Source of the DNA: Flavobacterium tyrosinilyticum
Lineage (GTDB): Bacteria > Bacteroidota > Bacteroidia > Flavobacteriales > Flavobacteriaceae
NCBI RefSeq assembly: GCF_023656565.1
Contig: NZ_JAMOKG010000002.1
Location: 1,370,030-1,434,029 of the forward strand
Length of the DNA: 64,000 bases
Direction: 5' to 3'
The first letter of the stretch is position 1. Every line of letters starts with the position of its first letter. The notes beneath the pieces are model-generated. The model had not been told where the DNA came from. It did no database searches and saw nothing but the letters and a program-made list of their open reading frames with translations. Both the position numbers and the translations under genes were made by a program. Below, piece after piece: positions 19,246-27,357 of this stretch.

Positions 19246-19320
19246 CCAATTGCAATTTACGATTGGTGTTTTCAATATAAACGGCGGAACTTTGCTACAT
19301 AATATCAATACCCATTTATT

Positions 19321-20286
19321 TTGAAAACAAAAGAACAAACTACAGCACAATTATTTGAAATTAATCAGTCCTTACAGCAAGTCCTTTTTCTTGCCGTAAT
19401 TCTTTTATGTTTATTTTCGATTATTTCTCCGCCAATGGCTCTTTTATTAGGCGTTTTAATTGTGAATCTTTTCGGAAATCCATTTGTAGAATTTAATCAC
19501 AAAGCCATTACATTTTTGCTGCAGTTTTCGGTAGTGGGTTTAGGATTTGGAATGAATGCTAATAGTGCAGTTTCAGCGGGTAAAGAAGGATTTGTTCTAA
19601 CGGTTTTTTCCATCTTCAGTACCTTACTTTTCGGATTATTGTTAGGCAAATGGCTTAAAACAGAGAAAAAAACGTCTCACTTGATTTCTTGCGGAACGGC
19701 AATCTGCGGAGGAAGTGCAATCGCAGCTATTTCGCCCGTTATCAAATCAAACGAAAATCAGACTTCAATTGCTTTGGGAGTTATTTTTATACTGAATTCA
19801 ATTGCTTTATTCGTTTTTCCGTTTATCGGACATCAATTAGATTTGTCACAAAAAGATTTCGGTCTTTGGTGCGCTATTGCCATTCACGATACAAGTTCTG
19901 TAGTTGGTGCTGCCAATAAATATGGCGCAGAAGCATTGCAAGTTGCTACGACAGTAAAACTAGCCAGAGCTTTATGGATTATTCCAATTTCAATCTTGAC
20001 CGCTTTTCTTTTTAAAAGCAAGAATTCAAGAATTAAAATTCCTTATTTTATCGGTTTGTTTGTTATAGCAATGCTAGTGAATACGTATGTTCCGTCTACA
20101 GCCATTTTTACAGGACATCTTGTAGGCATTGCAAAAATTGGTCTAACCATAACTTTGTTCCTAATTGGAGCGACTTTAAACTTTGCCACTTTAAAAGCAG
20201 TAGGAGTAAAGCCATTGCTTCAAGGGGTTTTTCTTTGGATTTTTATTGCTGTTTTCGCTTTAGTATCAATTCTTTATTTGAACTAA
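19321..20286 (+). CDS. YeiH/YadS-type putative sulfate exporter family protein
   Basis: An integral membrane protein of 321 residues with about ten hydrophobic segments and the conserved block CGTAICGGSAIAAISPV (residues about 123-139) characteristic of the YeiH family (PF03601). YeiH relatives sit next to LysR regulators in many genomes and have been proposed to move sulfate or related anions; the substrate is not settled. The start is TTG at 19321: an in-frame TAA lies 21 bases upstream and the next ATG is 38 codons inside the first membrane segments, so TTG is the best start. Confidence 0.85.
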   Translation: MKTKEQTTAQLFEINQSLQQVLFLAVILLCLFSIISPPMALLLGVLIVNLFGNPFVEFNHKAITFLLQFSVVGLGFGMNANSAVSAGKEGFVLTVFSIFSTLLFGLLLGKWLKTEKKTSHLISCGTAICGGSAIAAISPVIKSNENQTSIALGVIFILNSIALFVFPFIGHQLDLSQKDFGLWCAIAIHDTSSVVGAANKYGAEALQVATTVKLARALWIIPISILTAFLFKSKNSRIKIPYFIGLFVIAMLVNTYVPSTAIFTGHLVGIAKIGLTITLFLIGATLNFATLKAVGVKPLLQGVFLWIFIAVFALVSILYLN

Positions 20287-20294
20287 TATTTTTT

Positions 20295-20414
20295 TAACCG
20301 CAAAGACCGCAAAGAATTACGCAAAGTTCGCAAAGTTTTTTGTGCAAAGCTTTGCGAACTTTGCGTTTTATTCAAAATTTTAGGTAAATAAACTTTGCGC
20401 TCTTTGCGGTAAAA
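20295..20414. repeat. CGCAAAG word inverted repeat after the YeiH gene
   Basis: The left arm (20295-20335) repeats the word CGCAAAG four times: ACCGCAAAGACCGCAAAG, then ACGCAAAGTTCGCAAAG. The right arm (20350-20414) carries CTTTGCG four times and ends CTTTGCGGTAAA. The arms pair imperfectly over the whole length. It lies between two convergent genes and may end transcription from both sides, although no clean T-tract is present. Confidence 0.85.
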
Positions 20415-20440
20415 CTATACTCAAAGTTGTTTTCAAACTA

Positions 20441-21391
20441 TTATTTTACATTGGAGAATTTTACAATTGGTTTGTCCATCATTTTGTAAAATTTTCCTTT
20501 GAATGAATAGCGTCTTTCAATCTCAAAATCAAATGCTTTTTTGGTTTTGGCCATTGATGCAATTTCTTCGGGAAATGTAACGTCAAATTCATCTTCGCTT
20601 CTTGCTTTTATATTATAAGTTCCTTTTGTGGTAATGATAATATCTCTAAAATGTTTCTTAGAATTGTCATTGACTACTTTGTAAGATCCTCTCCAAGCTA
20701 TAAAAGAAGAGTTAGTTAACTGATAATTATTGACTTCCAGAATAGGCTGATATTTTCCGCCAAAACCAGCAATCAGATAAAGATAGCCTTCATAAGCGCC
20801 GCCAGCACCACCATTTGCATGAATTAAAGTGAAAGCATATTGATCTTCTCCAATTTCAACCAATTTAGGAGTCGGACATCGCGCAAAAGCCCCAAACGCA
20901 GCTACTGCAGGCTGAAAAGATCTCATTTCCCAAACATTATCATTCTTTGCAAACTTAGCCAAGCCTAACAATCCGCCAGAAAAACGTCCCGTTTGAAGTC
21001 CGTCTTCGTCATGAACAGAATGATTAAAAGCTAAAATTTTAAACTGATTTCCTTTTGAGTCGCTATAATCAATATTCGCTATAAGTCTTGTGGCAACGCC
21101 TTCTGTATAAGGAAACATTTGATCGCCTTCTACGCCATTTACATCAAGAAAAGGCGAAGGAGTACAAGATTTACATTTCCAACTTATAAAGTTATTTTTA
21201 TCAGAAAGATGATATAAATTGCCAGGAAATAGTTTTTGCATTGTTTTCTCACCGTTTAGCGGATCGGAAACTTTAAGGATTCTTTTTGGGTTTAATAGGG
21301 TATCGCTAACATTTTTTAGCTGTAAATCAGTTTCTTGTGCAAAGCAAAAAGTAGATATTAGTAGAAATAAATTTAGGGTAATATGGCGCAT
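20441..21391 (-). CDS. Secreted protein of unknown function
   Basis: A 316-residue protein with a signal peptide (MRHITLNLFLLISTFCFAQ). The mature part is beta-rich and Gly/Phe/Tyr-rich, with a CxxC pair near residue 74 (CKSCTPSP) and a block PTPKLVEIGEDQYAFTLIHA followed by glycines. I do not recognise a family. It is monocistronic and convergent with the YeiH gene. Confidence 0.75.
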   Translation of the reverse strand: MRHITLNLFLLISTFCFAQETDLQLKNVSDTLLNPKRILKVSDPLNGEKTMQKLFPGNLYHLSDKNNFISWKCKSCTPSPFLDVNGVEGDQMFPYTEGVATRLIANIDYSDSKGNQFKILAFNHSVHDEDGLQTGRFSGGLLGLAKFAKNDNVWEMRSFQPAVAAFGAFARCPTPKLVEIGEDQYAFTLIHANGGAGGAYEGYLYLIAGFGGKYQPILEVNNYQLTNSSFIAWRGSYKVVNDNSKKHFRDIIITTKGTYNIKARSEDEFDVTFPEEIASMAKTKKAFDFEIERRYSFKGKFYKMMDKPIVKFSNVK

Positions 21392-21513
21392 AAAATTGAA
21401 TTTTGTTAGTAAAGCAAATGTATAAAGAAAATTAGTGTTAATATAAGCTTATGCTGTTTTTAAAGCTTAAAATATCAAAAAATAAAAATTGTAGAATCTT
21501 ATTGATAGTATAT

Positions 21514-21544
21514 TTTGCGTATTCTTTAATTAAAGCTAAATTTG
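21514..21544 (+). promoter_or_regulatory. Bacteroidota-type promoter of the S1/P1 nuclease gene
   Basis: TTTG at 21514-21517, then 19 bases, then TAAATTTG at 21537-21544. This is a complete match to the established Bacteroidota consensus (TTTG at -33, TAnnTTTG at -7). It lies 22 bases before the start codon. Confidence 0.8.
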
Positions 21545-21566
21545 CTCCCTCTAATAAAAAAAACAA

Positions 21567-22565
21567 ATGAAAAAAATCCAAATGAGACCAAAATTAATCG
21601 CTTTCGGCGCATTAATTATTGGCTTTATTATGCTGTCATGGGGAAATGTTGGCCATGAGCGTATTAACAAAGCTGCTGTAATGGCTTTACCAAAACAATT
21701 ACAGATATTTTTCTACAATCACATTGATTTTATTACACAAGAAGCTTCGGTTCCAGATATCCGTAAATATGCTTTAAATTATAAAGAAGAAGGTCAAAGA
21801 CACTATTTTGATATGGAGAACTTTGGTCCTGCTGACACTTATCCAAAAACATTAGAAGAAGCGAAACAAAAATACGATGCTAAATTCTTATCGGATAACG
21901 GAATCTTGCCATGGTATTTGGAAGAAATGATGGCAAAACTGACTAAAGCTTTTAAAGAAAAAAACAAAGCTGAAATTTTATTCCTAGCGGCAGATTTAGG
22001 TCATTATGTGGGTGATGCACACATGCCATTGCATACTTCTGCAAATCACGATGGACAATTGACAGACCAAAAAGGAATTCATTCACTATGGGAAAGCAGA
22101 TTGCCAGAGTTGTTTGTTAAAAATTACAAATTAAATGTTCCTGAAGCACAATATTATCCAGATGTTCACAAAGCAATTTGGGACTTGATTAACGATACGC
22201 ACAGTTTAGCACAGCCTTTATTGGATATCGATAAAAAACTAAGAGTGGCAACTCCGCAAGACAAAGTGTTTAAAATGGATGCTGAAGGAAATGTATTGAA
22301 AACGAAATACAATACAGCTGTTTTCTCTGATGACTATGCTAAAAAACTGCACGAACAATTGAACGGAATGGTTGAAAGCCAAATGAAGAAAGCTATTGCA
22401 GCAACTGCAAGTTTCTGGTATACGGCTTGGATAAATGCTGGAAAACCAGATTTGAGCGATTTAGATGCGCCAGCTGTGACTCAAAGAAACTATCAATTTT
22501 TACAGGATGATTTGAAAATGTTCCAAAAAGGAGATTTGTTTGGAATGAAAAATCAAAACGATTAA
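21567..22565 (+). CDS. S1/P1-type nuclease / zinc-dependent phospholipase C family protein
   Basis: A secreted 332-residue protein of the S1-P1 nuclease fold, which uses three zinc ions to cut single-stranded nucleic acid or, in relatives, phospholipids. The signal peptide ends just before WGNVGH (Trp25-His30); in this family the mature N-terminal Trp and the following His are zinc ligands. Further ligands are in DLGHYVGDAHMPLH and NHDGQ, and GIHSLWE completes the site. Which substrate is used cannot be told. A strong promoter lies upstream and a terminator follows. Confidence 0.9.
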   Translation: MKKIQMRPKLIAFGALIIGFIMLSWGNVGHERINKAAVMALPKQLQIFFYNHIDFITQEASVPDIRKYALNYKEEGQRHYFDMENFGPADTYPKTLEEAKQKYDAKFLSDNGILPWYLEEMMAKLTKAFKEKNKAEILFLAADLGHYVGDAHMPLHTSANHDGQLTDQKGIHSLWESRLPELFVKNYKLNVPEAQYYPDVHKAIWDLINDTHSLAQPLLDIDKKLRVATPQDKVFKMDAEGNVLKTKYNTAVFSDDYAKKLHEQLNGMVESQMKKAIAATASFWYTAWINAGKPDLSDLDAPAVTQRNYQFLQDDLKMFQKGDLFGMKNQND

Positions 22566-22596
22566 GTTTTTGTTTCAAGTTCCTATTGAAATAGAA

Positions 22597-22631
22597 AAAA
22601 AGCCGCAAATTATAGAATTTGCGGCTTTTTT
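22597..22631. terminator. Bidirectional terminator between convergent genes
   Basis: AAAAAAGCCGCAAAT pairs with ATTTGCGGCTTTTTT. Both ends carry A/T runs, so it can serve the nuclease gene on the plus strand and the sulfatase gene on the minus strand. Confidence 0.92.
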
Positions 22632-22642
22632 GATTGCTTACA

Positions 22643-24778
22643 TTAACGAATGTTTGCGTATAATTTTTTATTCTTATTGGCTAAATCTTTAAACTGATAT
22701 TCTTTCTCTTTCAGTACATAAGAAGCTGATTGGTAATAAGAAATAGTTTCGTTGACCAGATTCTTGTTTTCAATTTTTAATGGTATTTCATCATAATGAA
22801 TTTGGAATTCGGTAGAAATGCCAGCTTTGCTATTAAGTTTTAATTGAAACTGTTTTATCTGTTGTTTTGGAGATAAAATAGTCAAAACATTGTCTTTTAT
22901 TAATCCTAAATCCTGATAGGTAGCAATAAAAGCTCTTGGCTGATAATCTGGTTTGAAAACATCACATCCAAAGAATTTGCTTTCATAATCAAAATTCAGC
23001 AATCCGAATAATGTTGGCATAACATCTATTTGAGACATCAATTTAGTATATTTTTCAGGCTTCATATCTGGGGTATATATTAAAGCTGGAATTCTGTATT
23101 TATCTAACGGAAGTTCTGTTTTTCCAGCGCTCGAAGCACAGTGATCGGCAACAATTACAAAAACCGTATTTTTAAACCAAGGCTGTTTTTGAGCTTGCTT
23201 AAAGAATTGGTTTAAAGCATAATCGGTATATTTTACGCCGCCATCACGCGATTTAATATTTCCAGGAATGTCGATTTTATTATTTGGATAAGTAAAAGGC
23301 CTGTGATTGCTTACTGTCATAATATGATTGAAAAAAGGCTTATTCTCCTTCGCTTCAGCATTCATAACTTTAATCGCTTTGTTGTACATATCTTCATCAC
23401 AAACTCCCCAAACATTAGAAAAAGTAACTTCATTTTCGGCAAAACTAGATTTGTCAATAATTTGATAACCATTTCCAGTATAGAAATCCTGCATATTATC
23501 AAAAAACGCATCTCCGCCGTACATAAATTTCACATTGTAACCTTTTTGAAGAAAGACAGATCCAGTCGAAAATTTGTTTTTATTGTCCTCTCTTTTTACA
23601 ACGCTTTCTCCAGCTGTTGGAGGAAGACATAAAGTCACGGCTTCTAAACCACGTACAGTTCTGTTTCCGGCCGCATACACATTTGTAAACAGCAGGCTTT
23701 TTTGAGCAAGACTGTCCAAAAATGGCGTAATATTTTGCTCGTTTCCGTACATTTTCATGAAATCGGCACTTAAACTTTCAATCGTAATTAAAACTACATT
23801 TTTACGTTGTTCGAGCGAATCCTCTTTTATTTCATGTAAAGTATTTTTCCCTGAAATAGTGGGCATTTCTTGCTTTAGAATTGCAAAAGCTTTTTCGTTT
23901 GGAATCGTTTTGTAAAATTTAAAATAATCTAATTTATTGTTCTGAAAAGCCAAATAGAACTTATAAATACCATTCGATTGCAGCTCATTAACAAATATGT
24001 TTTTAGAGTTTTCTGTTTTAGCTAAACTAGGAATCGCCAATAAAGAAAAAACAAATAAAATGCCGTAAATGGCTGTAATTTTTAATTTTTCATTGAAGCT
24101 AGGAATCTTGTCAATATAGTTTCTTGATTTTTTTATGATAAAAAACGTAATAATTCCAGTGATAATAAATAAAGCAGAGAAAATAGGAACTACAGGATAA
24201 GACTGCATAATGTTTCCAATTACTTCATTGGTGTAAATCAGGTAATTGACAGCGATGAAATTGTATTTTACACCAAACTCATTCCAGAAGAAAAATTCAC
24301 TTATTGCGTTTTGTAGAATAAGCAAAACATAAAGAAAAACTACAAAAGAAAAAAGCCAGAATCTTATCTTATCTCTGTGTTTTGGCAAGAAAAGAAAAAG
24401 CGCAAAAAGAAGTGTTTTTATCGAAACGAAAATCAAAACGATTCTAGGCAAAGCGCCTCCATATTCGTCAAAAATACTTTTTCCGGAAGCGATATATAGT
24501 AATAGTGCCAAAAAAGCGACTAGTATAATATATCCGTACGGTTTATTATATTTTGAATTTGAAATAAAAATAAGATACAACCACAAGAAAGCCAGAGCTA
24601 TAGAAAAGACGAAAAAGTCTGATACTAAGCCCAATGAGAAGATTTTTAAACTCTCAGAAAAGGTAAACGAACTTTGGGTGATGGGATGAAATAATAGTAT
24701 AATTCTTAATGTAAAACTTACAATGAAATACAGTAAAGAAAGATTGTAAAAAGGAGAAAGCTTTTTTGAAAAAATCAT
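22643..24778 (-). CDS. LTA-synthase-like membrane sulfatase / phosphotransferase
   Basis: A 711-residue inner-membrane protein with about five N-terminal membrane segments (residues 1-260) and a periplasmic alkaline-phosphatase/sulfatase domain (about 315-620). The motif NVVLITIESLSADFM gives a metal-binding Glu, AAGNRTVRGLEAV the Thr nucleophile, and VIVADHCASS later metal ligands. LTA-synthase relatives in Gram-negatives transfer phosphoglycerol or phosphoethanolamine groups to envelope glycans or lipids; true LTA is not expected here. It is divergent from the two-component genes, which may control it. Confidence 0.88.
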   Translation of the reverse strand: MIFSKKLSPFYNLSLLYFIVSFTLRIILLFHPITQSSFTFSESLKIFSLGLVSDFFVFSIALAFLWLYLIFISNSKYNKPYGYIILVAFLALLLYIASGKSIFDEYGGALPRIVLIFVSIKTLLFALFLFLPKHRDKIRFWLFSFVVFLYVLLILQNAISEFFFWNEFGVKYNFIAVNYLIYTNEVIGNIMQSYPVVPIFSALFIITGIITFFIIKKSRNYIDKIPSFNEKLKITAIYGILFVFSLLAIPSLAKTENSKNIFVNELQSNGIYKFYLAFQNNKLDYFKFYKTIPNEKAFAILKQEMPTISGKNTLHEIKEDSLEQRKNVVLITIESLSADFMKMYGNEQNITPFLDSLAQKSLLFTNVYAAGNRTVRGLEAVTLCLPPTAGESVVKREDNKNKFSTGSVFLQKGYNVKFMYGGDAFFDNMQDFYTGNGYQIIDKSSFAENEVTFSNVWGVCDEDMYNKAIKVMNAEAKENKPFFNHIMTVSNHRPFTYPNNKIDIPGNIKSRDGGVKYTDYALNQFFKQAQKQPWFKNTVFVIVADHCASSAGKTELPLDKYRIPALIYTPDMKPEKYTKLMSQIDVMPTLFGLLNFDYESKFFGCDVFKPDYQPRAFIATYQDLGLIKDNVLTILSPKQQIKQFQLKLNSKAGISTEFQIHYDEIPLKIENKNLVNETISYYQSASYVLKEKEYQFKDLANKNKKLYANIR

Positions 24779-24850
24779 CAGATTTATTTTTTTACAAAAT
24801 TACTTTCGATTGATTAATGCCAGATTAAGTTCCACTTTTACCTTACTTAA

Positions 24851-24862
24851 CGTTAACTTAAA
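24851..24862. promoter_or_regulatory. CGTTAACTTAAA, possible response-regulator site
   Basis: This 12-mer lies between the divergent sulfatase and response-regulator genes. A near copy (CGTTAAGTTAAA) lies just after the histidine-kinase gene at 27101-27112. Occurrence on both sides of the two-component operon suggests a binding site for the regulator, but the words are AT-rich and could be chance. Confidence 0.3.
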
Positions 24863-24929
24863 GTTTGCTTAAGATACTGGTTTTCTTCATTTATTGGGAT
24901 ATTCAATTATTTCTCAGTGCTAAATTTTC

Positions 24930-24937
24930 TATCTTTG
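24930..24937 (+). promoter_or_regulatory. Candidate -7 element of the two-component operon
   Basis: TATCTTTG fits TAnnTTTG and lies 41 bases before the response-regulator start. No -33 TTG lies at the preferred distance. Confidence 0.45.
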
Positions 24938-24978
24938 AATTGAAAAAATGAAATTCAAATTTTAATCAGATACGGTAA

Positions 24979-25641
24979 ATGCATATTTTAATAGTTGAAG
25001 ACGAAGTAGGAATTGTCCAATTTCTAAAACAAGGTTTGCAGGAAGAAGGTTATCAAATTACAACCGCAGCCGATGGTTCTAAAGGTTTTGAACTGGTTCA
25101 GGAACAAAAATTTGACTTGATTCTTTTAGATTGGATGTTGCCAAAAATCAATGGTTTAGATCTTTGTAAGGCAATCAGGATTAAAGATCATACTACTCCA
25201 ATTATTTTTTTGACTGCAAAAGATACGGTTCAGGAAACTATAGAAGGATTAAAAGCTGGAGCAAACGATTATATCAAAAAACCATTTAGCTTCGAAGAAT
25301 TGGTTGAGCGAGTTAAAGTCCACTTTAGAAATAAACAGCAAACTGAAACCTTGACTCTGGGAAACATTACGATGGATTTGGCCAGACATATTGTTTTAAA
25401 AGGCAACGAAGAAATATCGCTTACACAACGAGAGTTCGAATTATTGGCCTATTTAATTCAGCATAAAGGAAAAGTCTGCACAAGAAATCAGATTTTGAGA
25501 GATGTTTGGGAAATCAACTTTGAATACGACACGGGTGTTATTGATGTTTTTATGAATGCAATTAGAAAAAAACTCAATCTTAAAATTGAAGAAGATTATA
25601 TAAAAACTATCCGTGGCATTGGATATATCGCCAATGATTAA
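24979..25641 (+). CDS. OmpR/PhoB-family response regulator
   Basis: A 220-residue DNA-binding regulator. The receiver domain (1-118) has the acidic pair Glu7/Asp8, the phosphorylated Asp51 (LILLDWMLP), Thr79 (FLTAKD) and the invariant Lys in IKKPF. The winged-helix output domain (about 125-218) contains LTQREFELLAYLIQHKGKVC. Its stop overlaps the start of the kinase gene by 8 bases, so the pair is translationally coupled. Confidence 0.96.
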   Translation: MHILIVEDEVGIVQFLKQGLQEEGYQITTAADGSKGFELVQEQKFDLILLDWMLPKINGLDLCKAIRIKDHTTPIIFLTAKDTVQETIEGLKAGANDYIKKPFSFEELVERVKVHFRNKQQTETLTLGNITMDLARHIVLKGNEEISLTQREFELLAYLIQHKGKVCTRNQILRDVWEINFEYDTGVIDVFMNAIRKKLNLKIEEDYIKTIRGIGYIAND

Positions 25642-27046
25642 TAAAATGACTTCATTATCCTTTAGAAATAGAATTGCATTAAATTATATAGTAGGAACAG
25701 GATTGCTAGTTTTGGTAGTCTTTTCTGCTATTTATTTTATTGTAAGACTCACCGTTTACAATCATATCGACGAGAATTTAAACATAGAAGTTCAGGACCA
25801 TTTTAAAGAATTACGAATAGAAAAAGGGACTGTAATTTTTATGGATACTGAAGAATGGGAGGAAAGAGAACATAATTCAGTAGATGTAAACCCTATTTTT
25901 GTTCAGTTTTTGGATTTGAACAAAAAAATTATCGAAAAATCACCTAATTTAAAAAATGAGAAACTTTTTTTTCATATTAAGAAAGAGCTTTTTCATCCTT
26001 TTGATACGAAATTATTAGGCAATAAAATTCGCCAGATACAAGTTCCGCTCCATGTGCAATCTAAAAAAGTGGGTTATTTGATTATTGCGATGTCACTTTC
26101 TGATTCTTCAAAAGTTTTGGATAATCTGATGGATACTTTATTGATTGCCTTTCCCATCATTCTTTTGATTTTATTTTTTCTAGCAAGATTTTATGCAGGG
26201 CGAAGTATTAAGCCAATAAATAATATTATTCAAACTTCAAAGATTATTACGAAAGACAATCTGAAAGCAAGAATTCCGTTGCCAAAAACAAGGGATGAAT
26301 TGTTCACGCTTTCGAAAACAATTAATAATTTGTTGAACCGAATTGAAGACGCGATCGAACGAGAAAAACAGTTCACATCTGATGCTTCGCATGAATTAAG
26401 AACGCCTTTAACTGTAATTAAAGGAACACTTGAAGTGCTTATTCGTAAACCTCGTGACAACAAGGAATATGAAGAAAAAATAAATTATTGTATTAATGAG
26501 GTTGACCATTTAAATTCTCTTGTAGATCAGTTGCTTATGATGGCTCGTTTTGAGAATCAAAAACAGAACATTTTAAAAGAAAATGTTTATCTGAACGCGG
26601 TAGTTTTGGACGTGCTGACATTAAATACAGAGAAAATAAAGTCCGGACAAATAAATGTGATTTTGGATGCTCAAGAAGAATTTTATATTTATTCTGATAA
26701 TTATTTAATAGTAACTATTCTTCGAAATATCATTTCAAATGCTGTTAAGTATTCTAAACCGAATAGTGAAATTAGAATTTCATTATCAAGAGAAAATCAA
26801 AAAATTTCGTGCACTATTTCAGATCAAGGAATTGGAATTGCAAAGAAAGATCTAGAATCTATTTTAAATCCATTTTTTAGATCAGATTCCTTAAATCATT
26901 CTGAAATAAAAGGAACAGGGCTTGGTTTGTTTATTGTAAAACGAATGACCGATCTGCTTCAGATTAAATTTAAAATTGAAAGCGAAATCGGAAAAGGAAC
27001 CAAGGTATTATTGGTTTTTGAAGAATATGATAATTCGTTAAAGTAA
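25634..27046 (+). CDS. Sensor histidine kinase with HAMP domain
   Basis: Membrane kinase that pairs with the regulator just upstream. I start it at the ATG overlapping the regulator stop (470 residues). There are membrane segments at about 15-38 and 168-186, a periplasmic sensor between them, a HAMP linker at about 187-240, a HisKA domain with His253 in SDASHELRTPLTV, and an HATPase domain with N-box NIISNAVKYSK, G1 box DQGIGI and G2 box GTGLGLFIV. The short periplasmic region gives no clue to the signal. The divergent LTA-like sulfatase is a plausible target. Confidence 0.95.
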   Translation: MINKMTSLSFRNRIALNYIVGTGLLVLVVFSAIYFIVRLTVYNHIDENLNIEVQDHFKELRIEKGTVIFMDTEEWEEREHNSVDVNPIFVQFLDLNKKIIEKSPNLKNEKLFFHIKKELFHPFDTKLLGNKIRQIQVPLHVQSKKVGYLIIAMSLSDSSKVLDNLMDTLLIAFPIILLILFFLARFYAGRSIKPINNIIQTSKIITKDNLKARIPLPKTRDELFTLSKTINNLLNRIEDAIEREKQFTSDASHELRTPLTVIKGTLEVLIRKPRDNKEYEEKINYCINEVDHLNSLVDQLLMMARFENQKQNILKENVYLNAVVLDVLTLNTEKIKSGQINVILDAQEEFYIYSDNYLIVTILRNIISNAVKYSKPNSEIRISLSRENQKISCTISDQGIGIAKKDLESILNPFFRSDSLNHSEIKGTGLGLFIVKRMTDLLQIKFKIESEIGKGTKVLLVFEEYDNSLK

Positions 27047-27100
27047 TTTTAAATTCATCAAGCAAAATGCTGTAGAAAACGATTTTTAACAATAAACTGG

Positions 27101-27112
27101 CGTTAAGTTAAA
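27101..27112. promoter_or_regulatory. CGTTAAGTTAAA, second copy of the possible regulator site
   Basis: It differs by one base from the word at 24851-24862 and lies just upstream of the his promoter. It could alternatively influence his transcription. Confidence 0.25.
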
Positions 27113-27119
27113 ATAAAAA

Positions 27120-27151
27120 TTGCTTTTTAATTATTTTATCTAGTATATTTG
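27120..27151 (+). promoter_or_regulatory. Bacteroidota-type promoter of the his operon
   Basis: TTG at 27120-27122, then 21 bases, then TATATTTG at 27144-27151. The spacing lies within the 17-23 range known for flavobacteria. The leader peptide starts 35 bases after the -7 box. Confidence 0.75.
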
Positions 27152-27185
27152 CAACCGAATCAAAGAAGTAAAAAACAAACCAATC

Positions 27186-27245
27186 ATGATTTCAATTCAA
27201 TTACATCATCATCATTTACATTATTGCTCTCAAGCGATGTGTTAA
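27186..27245 (+). CDS. his operon leader peptide
   Basis: A 19-residue open frame reading MISIQLHHHHLHYCSQAMC. Five of six consecutive codons (27204-27221) are His (CAT). It lies between a good promoter and an intrinsic terminator ahead of hisG. This is the layout of ribosome-mediated attenuation: a ribosome stalled for charged tRNA-His on the His codons leaves the following bases free to pair. The bases CTCAAGCG (27229-27236), inside its last codons, can pair with CGTTTGAG (27279-27286), the left half of the terminator stem, as eight pairs including one G-U. Confidence 0.9.
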   Translation: MISIQLHHHHLHYCSQAMC

Positions 27246-27306
27246 TGATATGCGTGTAAATCTTCATATTTTAAAACCCGTTTGAGTACATCAAACGGGT
27301 TTTTTA
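27229..27306 (+). promoter_or_regulatory. his attenuator: antiterminator and terminator
   Basis: The terminator is AACCCGTTTGA (27275-27285) pairing with TCAAACGGGTT (27291-27301) around a 5-base loop and followed by T residues. The competing antiterminator pairs 27229-27236 with 27279-27286. The two cannot form together, so stalling on the leader His codons is expected to allow readthrough into hisG. The pairings are visible in the sequence; the regulatory behaviour is inferred from the known proteobacterial systems. Confidence 0.85.
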
Positions 27307-27357
27307 ATTCTAACTCTCTTTGTACTCAAACTATTAATTCAACAAACAACTAAAAAA

